Positions 37,618 through 46,701 are shown, counted from the stretch's first letter. The stretch is 64,000 nt of DNA from Pluralibacter gergoviae ATCC 33028 = NBRC 105706 (GCF_001598855.1 NZ_BCZS01000004.1:216757-280756); one strand, 5' to 3'. Translations and numbers: made by a program. The notes: generated from the letters alone by a model not told the origin.

Positions 37618-38626
37618 AAACCTGTCACTGGATTTTATGAAAAATCAGCTGTTCGGTGATTATCTGCCAGTCGAAGGGCTGACCGAAATCGCGATTAACC
37701 GACCGGGGGAACTGCACACCAAAATAAAGGGGGCATGGCAGCAGCGTGAATCCCCGATCACGCTGCGTCAGTGTTACGCCTTTGCCAGAGCACTGGCGTC
37801 CTGGCATGACGATAATATTGACGATACGTCACCGATACTGTCGGCCACGCTCGAATCCGGCGAGCGTATTCAGACGATTATTCCCCCCGCCTGTGAGCGT
37901 AATACGGTATCCATTACGTTACGCAAGCCCTCGTTTGAACAGAAAACACATCAGTCATGGATTGATGCGGGATTTTATCAGCGCGTGGCCGGTCAGGAAA
38001 ATACGAAAAGTCAGGATAATGCACTGATCCGGTTATACCACAGCGGGGATATTCCCCGCTTTATGGAAAAGGCGGTGGAATACGGCAAAACAATTTTTAT
38101 TGTGGGTGAAACCGGCTCCGGTAAAACCACCTATATGAAAACGCTGCTGCATTATATTCCGCTGCATCTCCGGCTGGTAACGATTGAAGATAATCCTGAA
38201 ATCCGCTTTTATCACCATGCCAATTATGTTCATCTTTTTTACCCGGCGGATGCCGGGGATAACGCCATTGTCACACCCGGCAGGCTGATCCGGGCTAATT
38301 ATCGTATGAACCCTGACCGGATATTACTGGCAGAAATTCGTGGGCGTGAAGCGTGGGACGGGCTGAAAATTGTCGGCTCGGGACATGAAGGACTAATCAC
38401 CTCCCTGCATGCGGGCAGCCCGGAAGAATGTATTGAAGGGATCATTGACCGCTGCTATGAAAACCCCGACTGCCGGAATATTCCCTTTGATGTGCTGTTA
38501 CGCAAGGTACTTAAAAGCATTGATGTCATCGTCAGTATTGACATACACGGCGATGTGCGCCGGATGAGTGATATTTACTTTAAGCCAGTTCATTTAAAAA
38601 GCATGAAAGAGGCATTCAGACAATAA
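37607..38626 (+). CDS. virB11: VirB11 hexameric ATPase
   Basis: 339-aa cytoplasmic secretion ATPase. N-terminal domain (about 1-135), then Walker A GETGSGKTTYM (about 166-176), Asp box VTIEDNPEI, Walker B region RILLAEIRGREAWD and His box TSLHAGSPEE. Acts as a switch between pilus formation and DNA transfer together with VirB4 and the MobB coupling protein. Confidence 0.95.
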   Translation: MSAENLSLDFMKNQLFGDYLPVEGLTEIAINRPGELHTKIKGAWQQRESPITLRQCYAFARALASWHDDNIDDTSPILSATLESGERIQTIIPPACERNTVSITLRKPSFEQKTHQSWIDAGFYQRVAGQENTKSQDNALIRLYHSGDIPRFMEKAVEYGKTIFIVGETGSGKTTYMKTLLHYIPLHLRLVTIEDNPEIRFYHHANYVHLFYPADAGDNAIVTPGRLIRANYRMNPDRILLAEIRGREAWDGLKIVGSGHEGLITSLHAGSPEECIEGIIDRCYENPDCRNIPFDVLLRKVLKSIDVIVSIDIHGDVRRMSDIYFKPVHLKSMKEAFRQ

Positions 38627-38686
38627 CTCTGGCAAATAACATTACCCTAAATACGCAACCTTTCATTAATCATACCGGTGACTGAA

Positions 38687-38989
38687 ATGAAGAAAGTCAT
38701 ACTCTCCTTATTATTTCTCGGCGTTATGGCGTCATGTTCAACATCCGCAATGGCCGCTGATGCCTGCGAAGTGGTTTTATGTATGTACGGTAAAACAACG
38801 GGAAACAGCGGCAGCAGTGAATGTCATTCCGCTGAACGGGCATTCTTTAATATCGTGAAAGAGAATAAACACGGTTTTCTTCCTGACCATACGGCCGATG
38901 CCAGAAAATCGTTTTTACTTGAATGTGTTTCGGCAGACCCGGCGGCTATCAGTCAGGTCATCAGTAAATATGGCCGCGTTCGTGGTTAA
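38687..38989 (+). CDS. TrbM/KikA-like secreted conjugation protein
   Basis: 100-aa protein with a signal peptide (about 1-24, ending SAMAAD) and several cysteines in the mature part (CEVVLCMYGK, ECHSAERAFFNIV, LLECVSADP). The layout resembles the TrbM/KikA/MpfK family, small periplasmic proteins at the end of conjugation operons. I start at the ATG 38687, with GGTGA as ribosome binding site, rather than at the in-frame GTG 38678. Exact function unknown. Confidence 0.6.
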   Translation: MKKVILSLLFLGVMASCSTSAMAADACEVVLCMYGKTTGNSGSSECHSAERAFFNIVKENKHGFLPDHTADARKSFLLECVSADPAAISQVISKYGRVRG

Positions 38990-39043
38990 TACTGGCGAGA
39001 CGGGCACAGAGCGTGACGGTTTTCAGGTTTTTACGGCTTCTGT

Positions 39044-39126
39044 TTTTCGCGGATTAAGAAGCGAAGAAACAGGGGCCGTAAAAATGAGGCAGCGGACAGA
39101 AATATTTTCGCGGGTTAAGGAGCGAA
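39044..39126 (+). repeat. Two 22-bp direct repeats with internal inverted arms
   Basis: 39044-39065 and 39105-39126 share 20 of 22 bases (TTTTCGCGG[A/G]TTAAG then [A/G]AGCGAA), 61 bases apart. Each copy has the arms TTCGC and GCGAA. The layout resembles binding sites for a mobilisation or replication protein. Confidence 0.7.
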
Positions 39127-39269
39127 AATAATTCAGGCACCGCGCCTCACCTGCAAACAGCCGCGCCCACGCGGATTTTGCAGGCCGGGGGGAGCCGGAT
39201 AAATTTCGCCGCCCCAGCGAGCGAAAAGCTGTCGCCCACGACAGCGATTTATTTGGGGGGCATCGCCCC

Positions 39270-39439
39270 GCACACCGTCGCAGCTAAGTCTCCGGCCAAA
39301 AGCCGGTAGCGTGGCGCGACCACCCTCTTTAAAGGTCAGCTTCCCTTTTATTCCCGCTGCGAGGAACGAGCAAAGGGAAGAAAAAGGCGAAAGCGACCGT
39401 CTTAAAGGGGGTGGTCGCGCATAGCGTGCGACGGTGTGC
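39270..39439. repeat. Nested inverted repeat with three arm pairs
   Basis: Outer arms 39270-39282 / 39427-39439 (13 bp, perfect). Middle arms 39314-39332 / 39402-39420 (19 bp, one mismatch). Inner arms 39340-39348 / 39372-39380 (9 bp, perfect). The whole could fold into one large cruciform or single-strand structure. Confidence 0.8.
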
Positions 39440-39542
39440 CGCCGTTGACCCTGGGGGTTTTGGCGCGGCGTCCAGCCACGACATTACCCCCATGTGACAT
39501 GCAATGAGAGCGTCCAGCCCGAGCGTAATGTCACACGCCGTT

Positions 39543-39615
39543 GCCCGTCATTCGGGCGTTTCAGGGGACTGACGACCACCGGTCGGCAGACTTCTGAAAC
39601 GCCCGAATGACGGGC
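39543..39615. repeat. Perfect 22-bp inverted repeat, best oriT hairpin
   Basis: 39543-39564 (GCCCGTCATTCGGGCG then TTTCAG) pairs exactly with 39594-39615, with a 29-base loop that contains the small palindrome ACCGGT. It is 144 bases upstream of the mobB ATG. Confidence 0.8.
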
Positions 39616-39758
39616 ATGAGCGCCGGAGGCGTTCAGTGCTTTTCGTCCTTTTATGGGCGTCACCGGTGGGCGTCGCGCAGGGGCGTGGGGTATCACGTCC
39701 ATCGGTGACGTCCATGTGATGCGCCCGCCACACCGAAATCAGACCGGAGATCACTGCA

Positions 39759-41495
39759 ATGAGAACTCATCTGTTGCAAAGGCTGAATGCCTTTTCGGAT
39801 GCCTTTTCTGTTTTTCTGCTCTGGCTGCAACACAACCCGGTCATATTATCCGTGCTTGCCGGGCTGACGCTGCCCTTTATTTTTCATCTGCCACGCGAAG
39901 AAAGAAAAAACGCCCCCTTCTGGTTAAAACTGATGGCGGGTGTATCCACCTTCTTTCTCATATTTGGCACCCTGTCACCGCTGACCATTCAGGGGCTGAG
40001 TTTTTTCTTTAAGATGCTCGATAATGACATTCTGCTCAGATTACCACTATGGATACTGACTGTCGGATTTACGCTGGCAGGTCTGGCTTTTCATATTGCA
40101 GTCCGAAGGCTGCTGACGGGTGAAATCGACAGTTTAAAACATCGAATGATTAAAAAAAGTAAACTGGAAAGAAATGTCAGAACAGATGTTCGTGAAATCA
40201 GAAACATGTTACCTGACAGCATTGCGTATAATCCGCTGGATTATATTGACCTGAATAAAGGTATTTTTATCGGGCTGGATAAAGACAACCAGCCGCAATA
40301 TATCCCCGCCGAAGAATTTCAAACTCAGCACGCCGACCTTATCGGCACCACAGGGTCTGGTAAAGGCGTCAGTGCCTGTGTGCTGCTTTATCAGGCAATA
40401 CTTTCAGGTGAAGGCGTATTTGTAGAGGACCCAAAAAATGATGAGTGGGCACCGCATGTTCTGCAGGAGGCCTGTCAGAAAGCGGAAAAACAATTCGTCC
40501 TTATTAACCTGAATGACCTTAATTTTCAGCTTGATTTACTGGCTGATATTTCTCATGAACAACTGGAGGAACTGTTTAATGCCGGTTTCAGCCTGGGTAA
40601 AAAAGGCGAAGGTGCTGACTTTTATCGTATCGCCGACCGCCGGGCTGCCAGAAATACGGCAGCTATTTATGAAAAGGGCATGACATTACGCGACTTATTT
40701 AACACTGACTTTGTGAAATCTCTCAGTGAAAATGTACCTGCTTTTTATGGTGAGCTGGAGGAAATCGCTTTAGTGAATTCCATTAATGCCAGTAAGGGAT
40801 TTTCATTAAAGACAATATTTGACGAAGGTGGCTGCTGTTACATCATTGGATCGATGCGTAATCAGAAAATCATTTCAGCGCAACGTATGATTTTAACACG
40901 ACTTATCCAGATAGCCGAAACACGTGACCGGATAAAAGGCAAACCTCGCTCTGTCGCTATTTTCCTGGATGAACTTAAATATCACCTTTCCCGCCCGGCG
41001 CTTGAGGGACTTGGTGCGGCAAGAGATAAAGGCGTGCATATCATCATGGCGCATCAGTCGGTGAAAGATTTGTATGACTGTCCGGCAGACCTGGAGGGGA
41101 ATGCCGTTGCCGGTTCGGTGATTGAGAACTGTAAATTCATGCTGGTTTATCGCCTTCGTGATCCGGATACCGCCGACTGGGTGGCTAGGATGACCGGCTC
41201 TATTCTGGTTGACGATGAGATGAGAAAAGTGAAAACGGATATCGCCCTGACGGAGAAAATGGAAACCGACCGGATGATCCGCCAGGCGGAACGCTATTAT
41301 ATCGACAGTAATATGCTGCTTAATCTGCCGAAATTTGTTGGTTTTGTATTTACCCAGAATGACCTAGCGAAGGCGACCAAGCTTTTTCACATACCGGCGA
41401 AAAAGCAATATCTCGACCTGCTGTCATTTGAGCATAAACACCCGCTGCATGTCAAAAGCGAAAATCAGGTTCACAAACCGTCCATTAATCTGTGA
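39759..41495 (+). CDS. mobB: MobB-type coupling protein (VirD4/TraG class)
   Basis: Type IV coupling protein (578 aa) that brings the relaxase-DNA complex to the VirB channel. Three N-terminal membrane segments (about 25-45, 55-75, 90-118) are followed by the ATPase domain with Walker A GTTGSGKGVSAC (about 195-206), Walker B region RSVAIFLDELKYHLS, and AHQSVKDLYDCPADLEGNAV. It resembles the MobB proteins of CloDF13-type and ICEKp systems. Overlaps mobC by four bases. Confidence 0.9.
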   Translation: MRTHLLQRLNAFSDAFSVFLLWLQHNPVILSVLAGLTLPFIFHLPREERKNAPFWLKLMAGVSTFFLIFGTLSPLTIQGLSFFFKMLDNDILLRLPLWILTVGFTLAGLAFHIAVRRLLTGEIDSLKHRMIKKSKLERNVRTDVREIRNMLPDSIAYNPLDYIDLNKGIFIGLDKDNQPQYIPAEEFQTQHADLIGTTGSGKGVSACVLLYQAILSGEGVFVEDPKNDEWAPHVLQEACQKAEKQFVLINLNDLNFQLDLLADISHEQLEELFNAGFSLGKKGEGADFYRIADRRAARNTAAIYEKGMTLRDLFNTDFVKSLSENVPAFYGELEEIALVNSINASKGFSLKTIFDEGGCCYIIGSMRNQKIISAQRMILTRLIQIAETRDRIKGKPRSVAIFLDELKYHLSRPALEGLGAARDKGVHIIMAHQSVKDLYDCPADLEGNAVAGSVIENCKFMLVYRLRDPDTADWVARMTGSILVDDEMRKVKTDIALTEKMETDRMIRQAERYYIDSNMLLNLPKFVGFVFTQNDLAKATKLFHIPAKKQYLDLLSFEHKHPLHVKSENQVHKPSINL

Positions 41496-42259
41496 GGCTG
41501 CCCGTGCTTATTCATAACGTTGCTGAAAGAAATGAAGCCGCAAACCTGAGAATGGAAGCACTGCTGAATTTTCTTAAGGAAGAAACTTTCTCTGACTTTT
41601 CGACCTTAAAAAAAGTTGTCGGCTATAAAGGAAGACATAACCATGCGATGTATAACCTGCTGAATAAAGCGGTGGCTCTGGGATTTCTGAGTAAACATGA
41701 ATATCCGGTACTGACCGGGAAAAAGGCATTGTGGGGAATAACCATGCCGGGGCTGGCAAGGGTGGTTAACGCCGAGGATCCTGTTTTTCCCGCTTATTTT
41801 GAGCCGGGAAAACTCAGGCACTGGACGCTGGAGCATCGTCTGTTAAACCAGAGGGTCAGACTAGCCCTGGAGGAAAAAGGCGGTACAGGCTGGCTTAACG
41901 GCGACCGGGGGGCGTTTATGGCGCGGTATGCCGGTGTACGGCACCGACCGGACGGCATTATTACCTTAAGCAGCGGTGCCATCATCGCGGTGGAAACCGA
42001 GCGCTCGCTGAAAACCCGAGCCCGCTATATCAACATAATTAACAGTCATCTGGCGGCCAGCGACAACGGATGCTGGCACTACACCATGTACGTCATGCCG
42101 GACGATAAGACCCGCGTGTCCCTTAGCAGACTTTTTGACAGCATCAGGACGGTAATAAGGAACAGTGTTCCCGTTCCATTTGATGCGAAAAACAGGGGAA
42201 TGTTTCTTTTTCGCACTATTGACGAACTGGAAGCCCCCCCACCAGCAACATCTAAATGA
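41492..42259 (+). CDS. mobC: MobC-family relaxase (MOBC)
   Basis: 255-aa relaxase of the MOBC class, which nicks oriT with a restriction-endonuclease-like fold rather than a tyrosine HUH fold. An N-terminal winged-helix part (about 20-95: FSTLKKVVGYKGRHNHAMYN) precedes the PD-(D/E)xK core, where HRPDGIITLSSGAIIAVETE then RSLK gives Asp154, Glu168, Glu170 and Lys174. The start at GTG 41492 overlaps the mobB stop; GTG 41504 is an alternative. Small size and MobB neighbour agree with the CloDF13/ICEKp type. Confidence 0.85.
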   Translation: MRLPVLIHNVAERNEAANLRMEALLNFLKEETFSDFSTLKKVVGYKGRHNHAMYNLLNKAVALGFLSKHEYPVLTGKKALWGITMPGLARVVNAEDPVFPAYFEPGKLRHWTLEHRLLNQRVRLALEEKGGTGWLNGDRGAFMARYAGVRHRPDGIITLSSGAIIAVETERSLKTRARYINIINSHLAASDNGCWHYTMYVMPDDKTRVSLSRLFDSIRTVIRNSVPVPFDAKNRGMFLFRTIDELEAPPPATSK

Positions 42260-42277
42260 AAGCTCGACGTAAAATAA

Positions 42278-42454
42278 GTCACCCCTTCCACCCAGAGCAC
42301 TTTAATCGCAGGACACAGCGTTTTTACTGTCGCTTTGTACGTTGCGAAGCTTCGGGAAGTGCATAAGCAGCAGGAATATGGAGAACCCATCCGTATCATT
42401 CGCCATCCCGATACAACCGGTCTTTTGGAACCAGAAACAAGTATCACTTCTTAA
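42278..42454 (+). pseudogene. Possible gene remnant after mobC
   Basis: A frame without a start codon at its left end reads protein-like (TLIAGHSVFTVALYVAKLRE, then GEPIRIIRHPDTTG) for 58 codons up to a TAA at 42452. It lies between mobC and the convergent helicase gene. It may be the tail of a lost mobilisation gene, or chance. I do not recognise the family. Confidence 0.3.
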
Positions 42455-42475
42455 GCCAAGGCATTGTCTGAGCAT

Positions 42476-45076
42476 TCATAACATGATTTCTGATGGCACC
42501 GTCACACTATTTTTGCGTTCACGCAAGCAGGCCGTTTTCAGGATATTGTATGCACCTGTACTGTTTTTAGGCGCATACCAGTAAACCCGTTTAACACCAC
42601 GAGTAACCGCCACATACGCTAAACGAAGGGCTTCATCTTCCATCGCATCATCATAAGTAGAGGAAAAGTACTCAACGATTTCATAAATGCGGTTTCGGAA
42701 CGTATTTCCCTGAAGGGATCGACTATCTTCAAAAATCACTGCAACTTCACCCTGTAACCCTTTCGCAGTGTGTATCGTATGAAACGCGACGTTTCGACCA
42801 AACCGACCTGCCGCTTTGATTTTCTTCAGGGTGATGTTTGTCCGGCTCAAAACGATAACTTTGTTCTTATCCGATTTCTGTTGTTCCGATACCAGTGCTA
42901 TCTGTTTTCTGATTAAATTAACCGCATCTTTTACCCAGCCCTCATCAGCTGGATCATAATCGATAAACTCAACCCCGGACTCATCACCGTCCGGCTTACG
43001 ACAAGGTATTGCCTTTTTATCAATTTTAGAATGAACATTCTTCATTAACAATTCAGCATCATGAATGATCTGCCCGTCTGACCGAAAGTTTTCCATCATG
43101 TGAATATTCTTGTTCTTGCCCAGGCTTTCATGAGTAGGGAAAAAATGTGAAAATTTCATAAATATTTCCGGCGAACTCCCCCGCCAGGCGTAAATGGACT
43201 GCCAGTCATCACCGATGGCCATAATGCTTGGCTCCCGCTCCTGCTGGGCCAGTTCTTGCTGTACAGCTTTTATCCACATGGCTATCTGTGGTGAAATATC
43301 CTGAAATTCATCAATCAGCAGATGTCGTAACGGTATATACTTATGGCGTAATTTATCCCGGTGATTTCTGAGAAAATCAGAATCAGAAAAAATAAGAAAT
43401 GCCCGATTGAATGTAACGTACCCTTTCTCAATTATCATATTCTCGAAGTAATTCCAGAACATAATGATTGCACAGCAGAAGTGGTATTCCAGCCCCTTAC
43501 TTTTGAAATTCCTGATATTCTTTATCGCAAAGCCCACCTCCATCCCCATACTTTCTATGAAAGAAGCCTGCTGATACATCAACTCGACAATATCGGTTTC
43601 AGTCAATTCCCCTGCCAGTTTGACATCGAAAAAAGGAACCTCAGTAACTGAATCTTCATTTTCCTGTCTGGCTAAAAATCTCATCAGTCTTAACTTTGAA
43701 CTGCTGTCAATGAAGATAAATGGCTTATCACATCGCCAGGCCATAATCTTATTCCTCAGGGACAAGCAGGAGAGGATGGGGAATTGTTCTTCTTTTCCGT
43801 TATATCCCCGGTAGCAAAAAGACTCGCTCTTATCAAAAAAATATTCGTTATCCATCGTACTGCTTAAAAAAACAGGTTGCCCGGTGGACTCAATGAGGCC
43901 ATTAGCATAAAAAACATGACCTTCCGTAGTAAAACATTTTACCGGTTCTCGCGCCACCCCCGCTATGGGCCATAACCCTTTCTCCGCCCAGACCTCATTC
44001 AACCTCATCGCCAGTTCGAGATCCCTTTTTCCAGCATTCCGTAATGCTGCTTTTTTGAGATCACTATCGTCCTGGACTGGTGCAGAAAGTGCCGCCAGCT
44101 TCATCAGTTCTATAATTTCCTTTCGGAAGCGTTGGTTATCATTAAACAAAGAAACATAAGCTTCATTCAGTAACATTTTTTGTTTTACTGACATCTTTCC
44201 CGATGAAAACGGGTTATCGATGTCACCATCTTCAGACAGAAGAACCTCATCGTTATCTTTCAATGTATCAAACCAGGTTTTCCCTGCCAGTAAATCGCGA
44301 CTAAATGCGGACAATGCTGAATGGAATGTTCTGACCAGGCCAAAAACACGCTCTTTAGTTAAATCGTCACGCCAGAATTTAAGAACATGGTATATTTTCG
44401 CTCTTAACTCTTTGCATGAATCACGGGTAAAAGAAATTACGGTAATTTCATTAAGGGGAATGTTGAGATAACAGTGCATAAAGACAACCCGCAGCACCAG
44501 CGTGGTTGACTTTCCCGATCCCGCGCCAGCCACCACACACGTCGAAGGGTGATCAGATAAAATCATCTTCCACTGAGAAGCAGTGGGGGCGCTGACAATG
44601 CCCGCTGAGACCGCAGTGGCAACAGCGTCTTCCATTTGTCTGGCCAAAGTAGCTGATACAGGGAATCGCTCTGGGCCATAGACAGAATTATCAATGTCGG
44701 GAAACACATCCGATGTTCTCACGTCTTGAATTACAAAGAGATTTTTCCCTTCTTCAAGACCCGCTTCCCTGCCTTCCCTTAAACCTCTGGTGTGTCCTTC
44801 TTCATATCCCTTTATTCTGCCCGATTCATGCTCATCGATACGGATTTCTTCGAGTTCTACTCTAAGCAACCAGGCAGCTATTTTTTTTAAGTATCCCGGC
44901 ACCAATGTCTCCTTTACATCCTCATATTTGCTACCACAGCAAGTTATAGCCACTATAACACACGCTTTTGCCTGTCTGGTTGATACGAAACAGACTCTTG
45001 CCCTTGCGAACGGGGTATTCCTGTTAACCAGGGGCGGTTTGTGTTTCTCCTTTTTTGGCTCTGTCAGTTTAAGCAT
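42476..45076 (-). CDS. UvrD/Rep-family SF1 helicase with charged N-terminal extension
   Basis: 866-aa superfamily 1A helicase. Motif I is VVAGAGSGKSTTLVLR (about 181-196), motif II LLIDEFQDISPQ, motif III AIGDDWQSIYAWRGSSPEIF, motif V/VI HTAKGLQGEVAVIFED and LAYVAVTRGVKRVYWYA. Before motif I lies an extension with a Gly/Glu/Arg-rich stretch (about 86-110, GYEEGHTRGLREGREAGLEE), like the tails of Rpn/PD-(D/E)xK proteins. ATG 45076 has AGGA at a good distance; ATG 45121 is an alternative. Likely helps the ICE in DNA processing after transfer, or in defence; the position next to ardC favours the former. Confidence 0.85.
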   Translation of the reverse strand: MLKLTEPKKEKHKPPLVNRNTPFARARVCFVSTRQAKACVIVAITCCGSKYEDVKETLVPGYLKKIAAWLLRVELEEIRIDEHESGRIKGYEEGHTRGLREGREAGLEEGKNLFVIQDVRTSDVFPDIDNSVYGPERFPVSATLARQMEDAVATAVSAGIVSAPTASQWKMILSDHPSTCVVAGAGSGKSTTLVLRVVFMHCYLNIPLNEITVISFTRDSCKELRAKIYHVLKFWRDDLTKERVFGLVRTFHSALSAFSRDLLAGKTWFDTLKDNDEVLLSEDGDIDNPFSSGKMSVKQKMLLNEAYVSLFNDNQRFRKEIIELMKLAALSAPVQDDSDLKKAALRNAGKRDLELAMRLNEVWAEKGLWPIAGVAREPVKCFTTEGHVFYANGLIESTGQPVFLSSTMDNEYFFDKSESFCYRGYNGKEEQFPILSCLSLRNKIMAWRCDKPFIFIDSSSKLRLMRFLARQENEDSVTEVPFFDVKLAGELTETDIVELMYQQASFIESMGMEVGFAIKNIRNFKSKGLEYHFCCAIIMFWNYFENMIIEKGYVTFNRAFLIFSDSDFLRNHRDKLRHKYIPLRHLLIDEFQDISPQIAMWIKAVQQELAQQEREPSIMAIGDDWQSIYAWRGSSPEIFMKFSHFFPTHESLGKNKNIHMMENFRSDGQIIHDAELLMKNVHSKIDKKAIPCRKPDGDESGVEFIDYDPADEGWVKDAVNLIRKQIALVSEQQKSDKNKVIVLSRTNITLKKIKAAGRFGRNVAFHTIHTAKGLQGEVAVIFEDSRSLQGNTFRNRIYEIVEYFSSTYDDAMEDEALRLAYVAVTRGVKRVYWYAPKNSTGAYNILKTACLRERKNSVTVPSEIML

Positions 45077-45262
45077 CTCGGGTTCCTGCGTTGATAATCC
45101 GTGCTCCGAAAAGACTATCATTCCGCAGCAGATACGGTGGTTTGCCTTAAAAAAACTTTGTCCAGCGAGCCTTCATCACAGCAGGTATATTCGGTATCAT
45201 ACCGGGCAGTACATCAAAAAGACGCTAAGCGGGATTTGCGTGCTCTTTGCCCTCACCCGCAG

Positions 45263-45305
45263 CCTGCGAATGTTGCGGACATCATATGCCCGCAACATTC
45301 GCAGG
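45263..45305. repeat. Perfect 16-bp inverted repeat between helicase gene and ardC
   Basis: CCTGCGAATGTTGCGG (45263-45278) pairs with 45290-45305 around an 11-base loop. It lies 79 bases after the ardC stop, upstream of the helicase start. No T-run follows on the minus strand, so an operator or protein-binding site is as likely as a terminator. Confidence 0.65.
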
Positions 45306-45384
45306 AAAATTGAAATCCCTGTCACTCTGCCTGCCCCGGTATAAGGTGAATGCCGCATTCCTTTGCGGCGTCCTTTTGCTCAGT

Positions 45385-46332
45385 TCAGACCTTATCCATT
45401 AGATAACGATGCGCTTTTGAGGCCGTGCTGGCTGCTTTGAAAATATAGCGCTTGTCGTTTTTCAGTGCTTTCAGCCAGGAAGCAATGTAGCTTTCATGCT
45501 GAACCTCCCCGACAATCCCCAAATCCGCCATCAGAAAAGCACTTCCCAGCTCCGCCACCAGTTCTTCCTCTGCATAATTCGCACTGCCAAACTTCCCTTT
45601 CATTTCACGGTTCAGGCGTTTTTTGCCACCACTCCAGTGAACCAGCTCATGCAGGCCGGTAGCGTAGAAGTTAGCCGCATCCGAAAACAGATGGCGTTCC
45701 GGTAGCCAGACTTCATCAGTTGATGGGCTAAAAAAGGCGTTTTGTCCTTTCTCTATGATGTTTGCGCCGCTCTTATGGAGCAGATTTTCAGCCTGTGGCA
45801 ACGGGTCAAATGTCGCTTCCGGGCTGACTGTGTCAGATATCAGAGGCAAACCTTCAATTTGCTGAACGTTAAACACGGTGAAAGTTTTCAACATCGGGAT
45901 ATGCTCAATGTCTCCGGCGGCGTTTTCCTTCTCTAGGGTGGTGTAGAAAATGGCTGTTGTGCCATGTTGACCCTCGCGAACCTGTCCACCTGCTTCCTGA
46001 GCCTGTTTGTAGGTCATCCAGCGTGAATCGCTGAACCCCTGTTTTGACGCACTGCACCACAGTAACATGATATTCATGCCACTGTAGGTTACGCCGGTAG
46101 CGTAATTGGATGGCAGACCAGACATGCCTGATACACGCTGCCACGGGCAGGACCAGGGTTTAACACCGGCTTCAAGCGCTGCAATGATGTTGTCGGTAAC
46201 GGTCTGATAAATATCCTTTCTGGTTTTAGAAAATTTCGTTTTTGAGGAGCCTGACTGCTCCAGCGGGGATACGCTGGTCGCCGCTGCGGTGTTAGGGGCG
46301 CTTGTCCGGGTGGTATACAGGGAAATGGTCAT
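45385..46332 (-). CDS. ardC: ArdC-like antirestriction protein
   Basis: 315-aa protein with an N-terminal single-strand DNA-binding domain (DIYQTVTDNIIAALEAGVKPW, then NYATGVTYSGMNIMLLW) and a C-terminal metallopeptidase domain with H228-E-L-V-H232 (ATGLHELVHWSGG) and EELVAELGSAFLM. ArdC of pSA protects incoming single-stranded DNA from restriction. In this element it should help the ICE enter cells with restriction systems. A long leader of about 110 bases or more separates it from a repeat copy upstream. Confidence 0.9.
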   Translation of the reverse strand: MTISLYTTRTSAPNTAAATSVSPLEQSGSSKTKFSKTRKDIYQTVTDNIIAALEAGVKPWSCPWQRVSGMSGLPSNYATGVTYSGMNIMLLWCSASKQGFSDSRWMTYKQAQEAGGQVREGQHGTTAIFYTTLEKENAAGDIEHIPMLKTFTVFNVQQIEGLPLISDTVSPEATFDPLPQAENLLHKSGANIIEKGQNAFFSPSTDEVWLPERHLFSDAANFYATGLHELVHWSGGKKRLNREMKGKFGSANYAEEELVAELGSAFLMADLGIVGEVQHESYIASWLKALKNDKRYIFKAASTASKAHRYLMDKV

Positions 46333-46442
46333 GGTTTTTTCTCCGTCAGTGTGTGATTTTCGTCTTCGTATCGCCTGACGGTTCGCTTTCCCGGCATCGT
46401 TCCGGCCTGCAAGGGCGCAGCATGCGTTCTATTTACCCTTGT

Positions 46443-46560
46443 GGGACGGGTTGTGCTGGGAAACGATTAACCGGAAGCCGATACAGGAATGAAAAGCGCA
46501 CAGGAGAAAAACTTGCCCCTGCATAGCCGGGCGTAGCGCCCCTTACTCCGTAGTGGTGAA
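46443..46560. repeat. Copy 1 of a ~118-bp direct repeat
   Basis: Starts GGGACGGGTTGTGCTGGGAA and is about 80% identical by eye to 48361-48478. It lies upstream of ardC. The two copies enclose the LysR/oxidoreductase remnants and the threonine dehydratase-like gene. Between this copy and 46700 there is also an imperfect 13-bp inverted repeat (TGCCGGACGAGAC with GTCTCGTTCCGGCA), and no gene. Confidence 0.75.
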
Positions 46561-46701
46561 AAGTCGATTTGGTGGTGTTGAGTCGGTGACTGGCACTGAC
46601 AGGAACTTCATGTAGGTGTTAGCATTCTTTCCTGCCGGACGAGACGATCCTGCTAACCTGGGGTGGTTTGTTCTTAAATTGTCTCGTTCCGGCATCAATC
46701 A

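Larger units (their letters stand above)
38990..39758. other. Repeat-rich non-coding region, oriT candidate
   Basis: No gene on either strand. It holds a pair of 22-bp direct repeats, two hairpins with the same CCCA loop (39161-39174 and 39228-39245), a three-level nested inverted repeat (39270-39439) and a perfect 22-bp inverted repeat (39543-39615). It lies directly upstream of the coupling protein and relaxase genes. Relaxases usually nick next to their own genes and beside an inverted repeat, so this is the most likely oriT. The nic site cannot be placed by eye. Confidence 0.65.

Noticed and set aside
39000..39760. A CRISPR array, considered because of the repeats
   Set aside because: The repeats are few, of different kinds and mostly inverted. 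There is no regular repeat-spacer pattern here or elsewhere in the window, and no cas gene.
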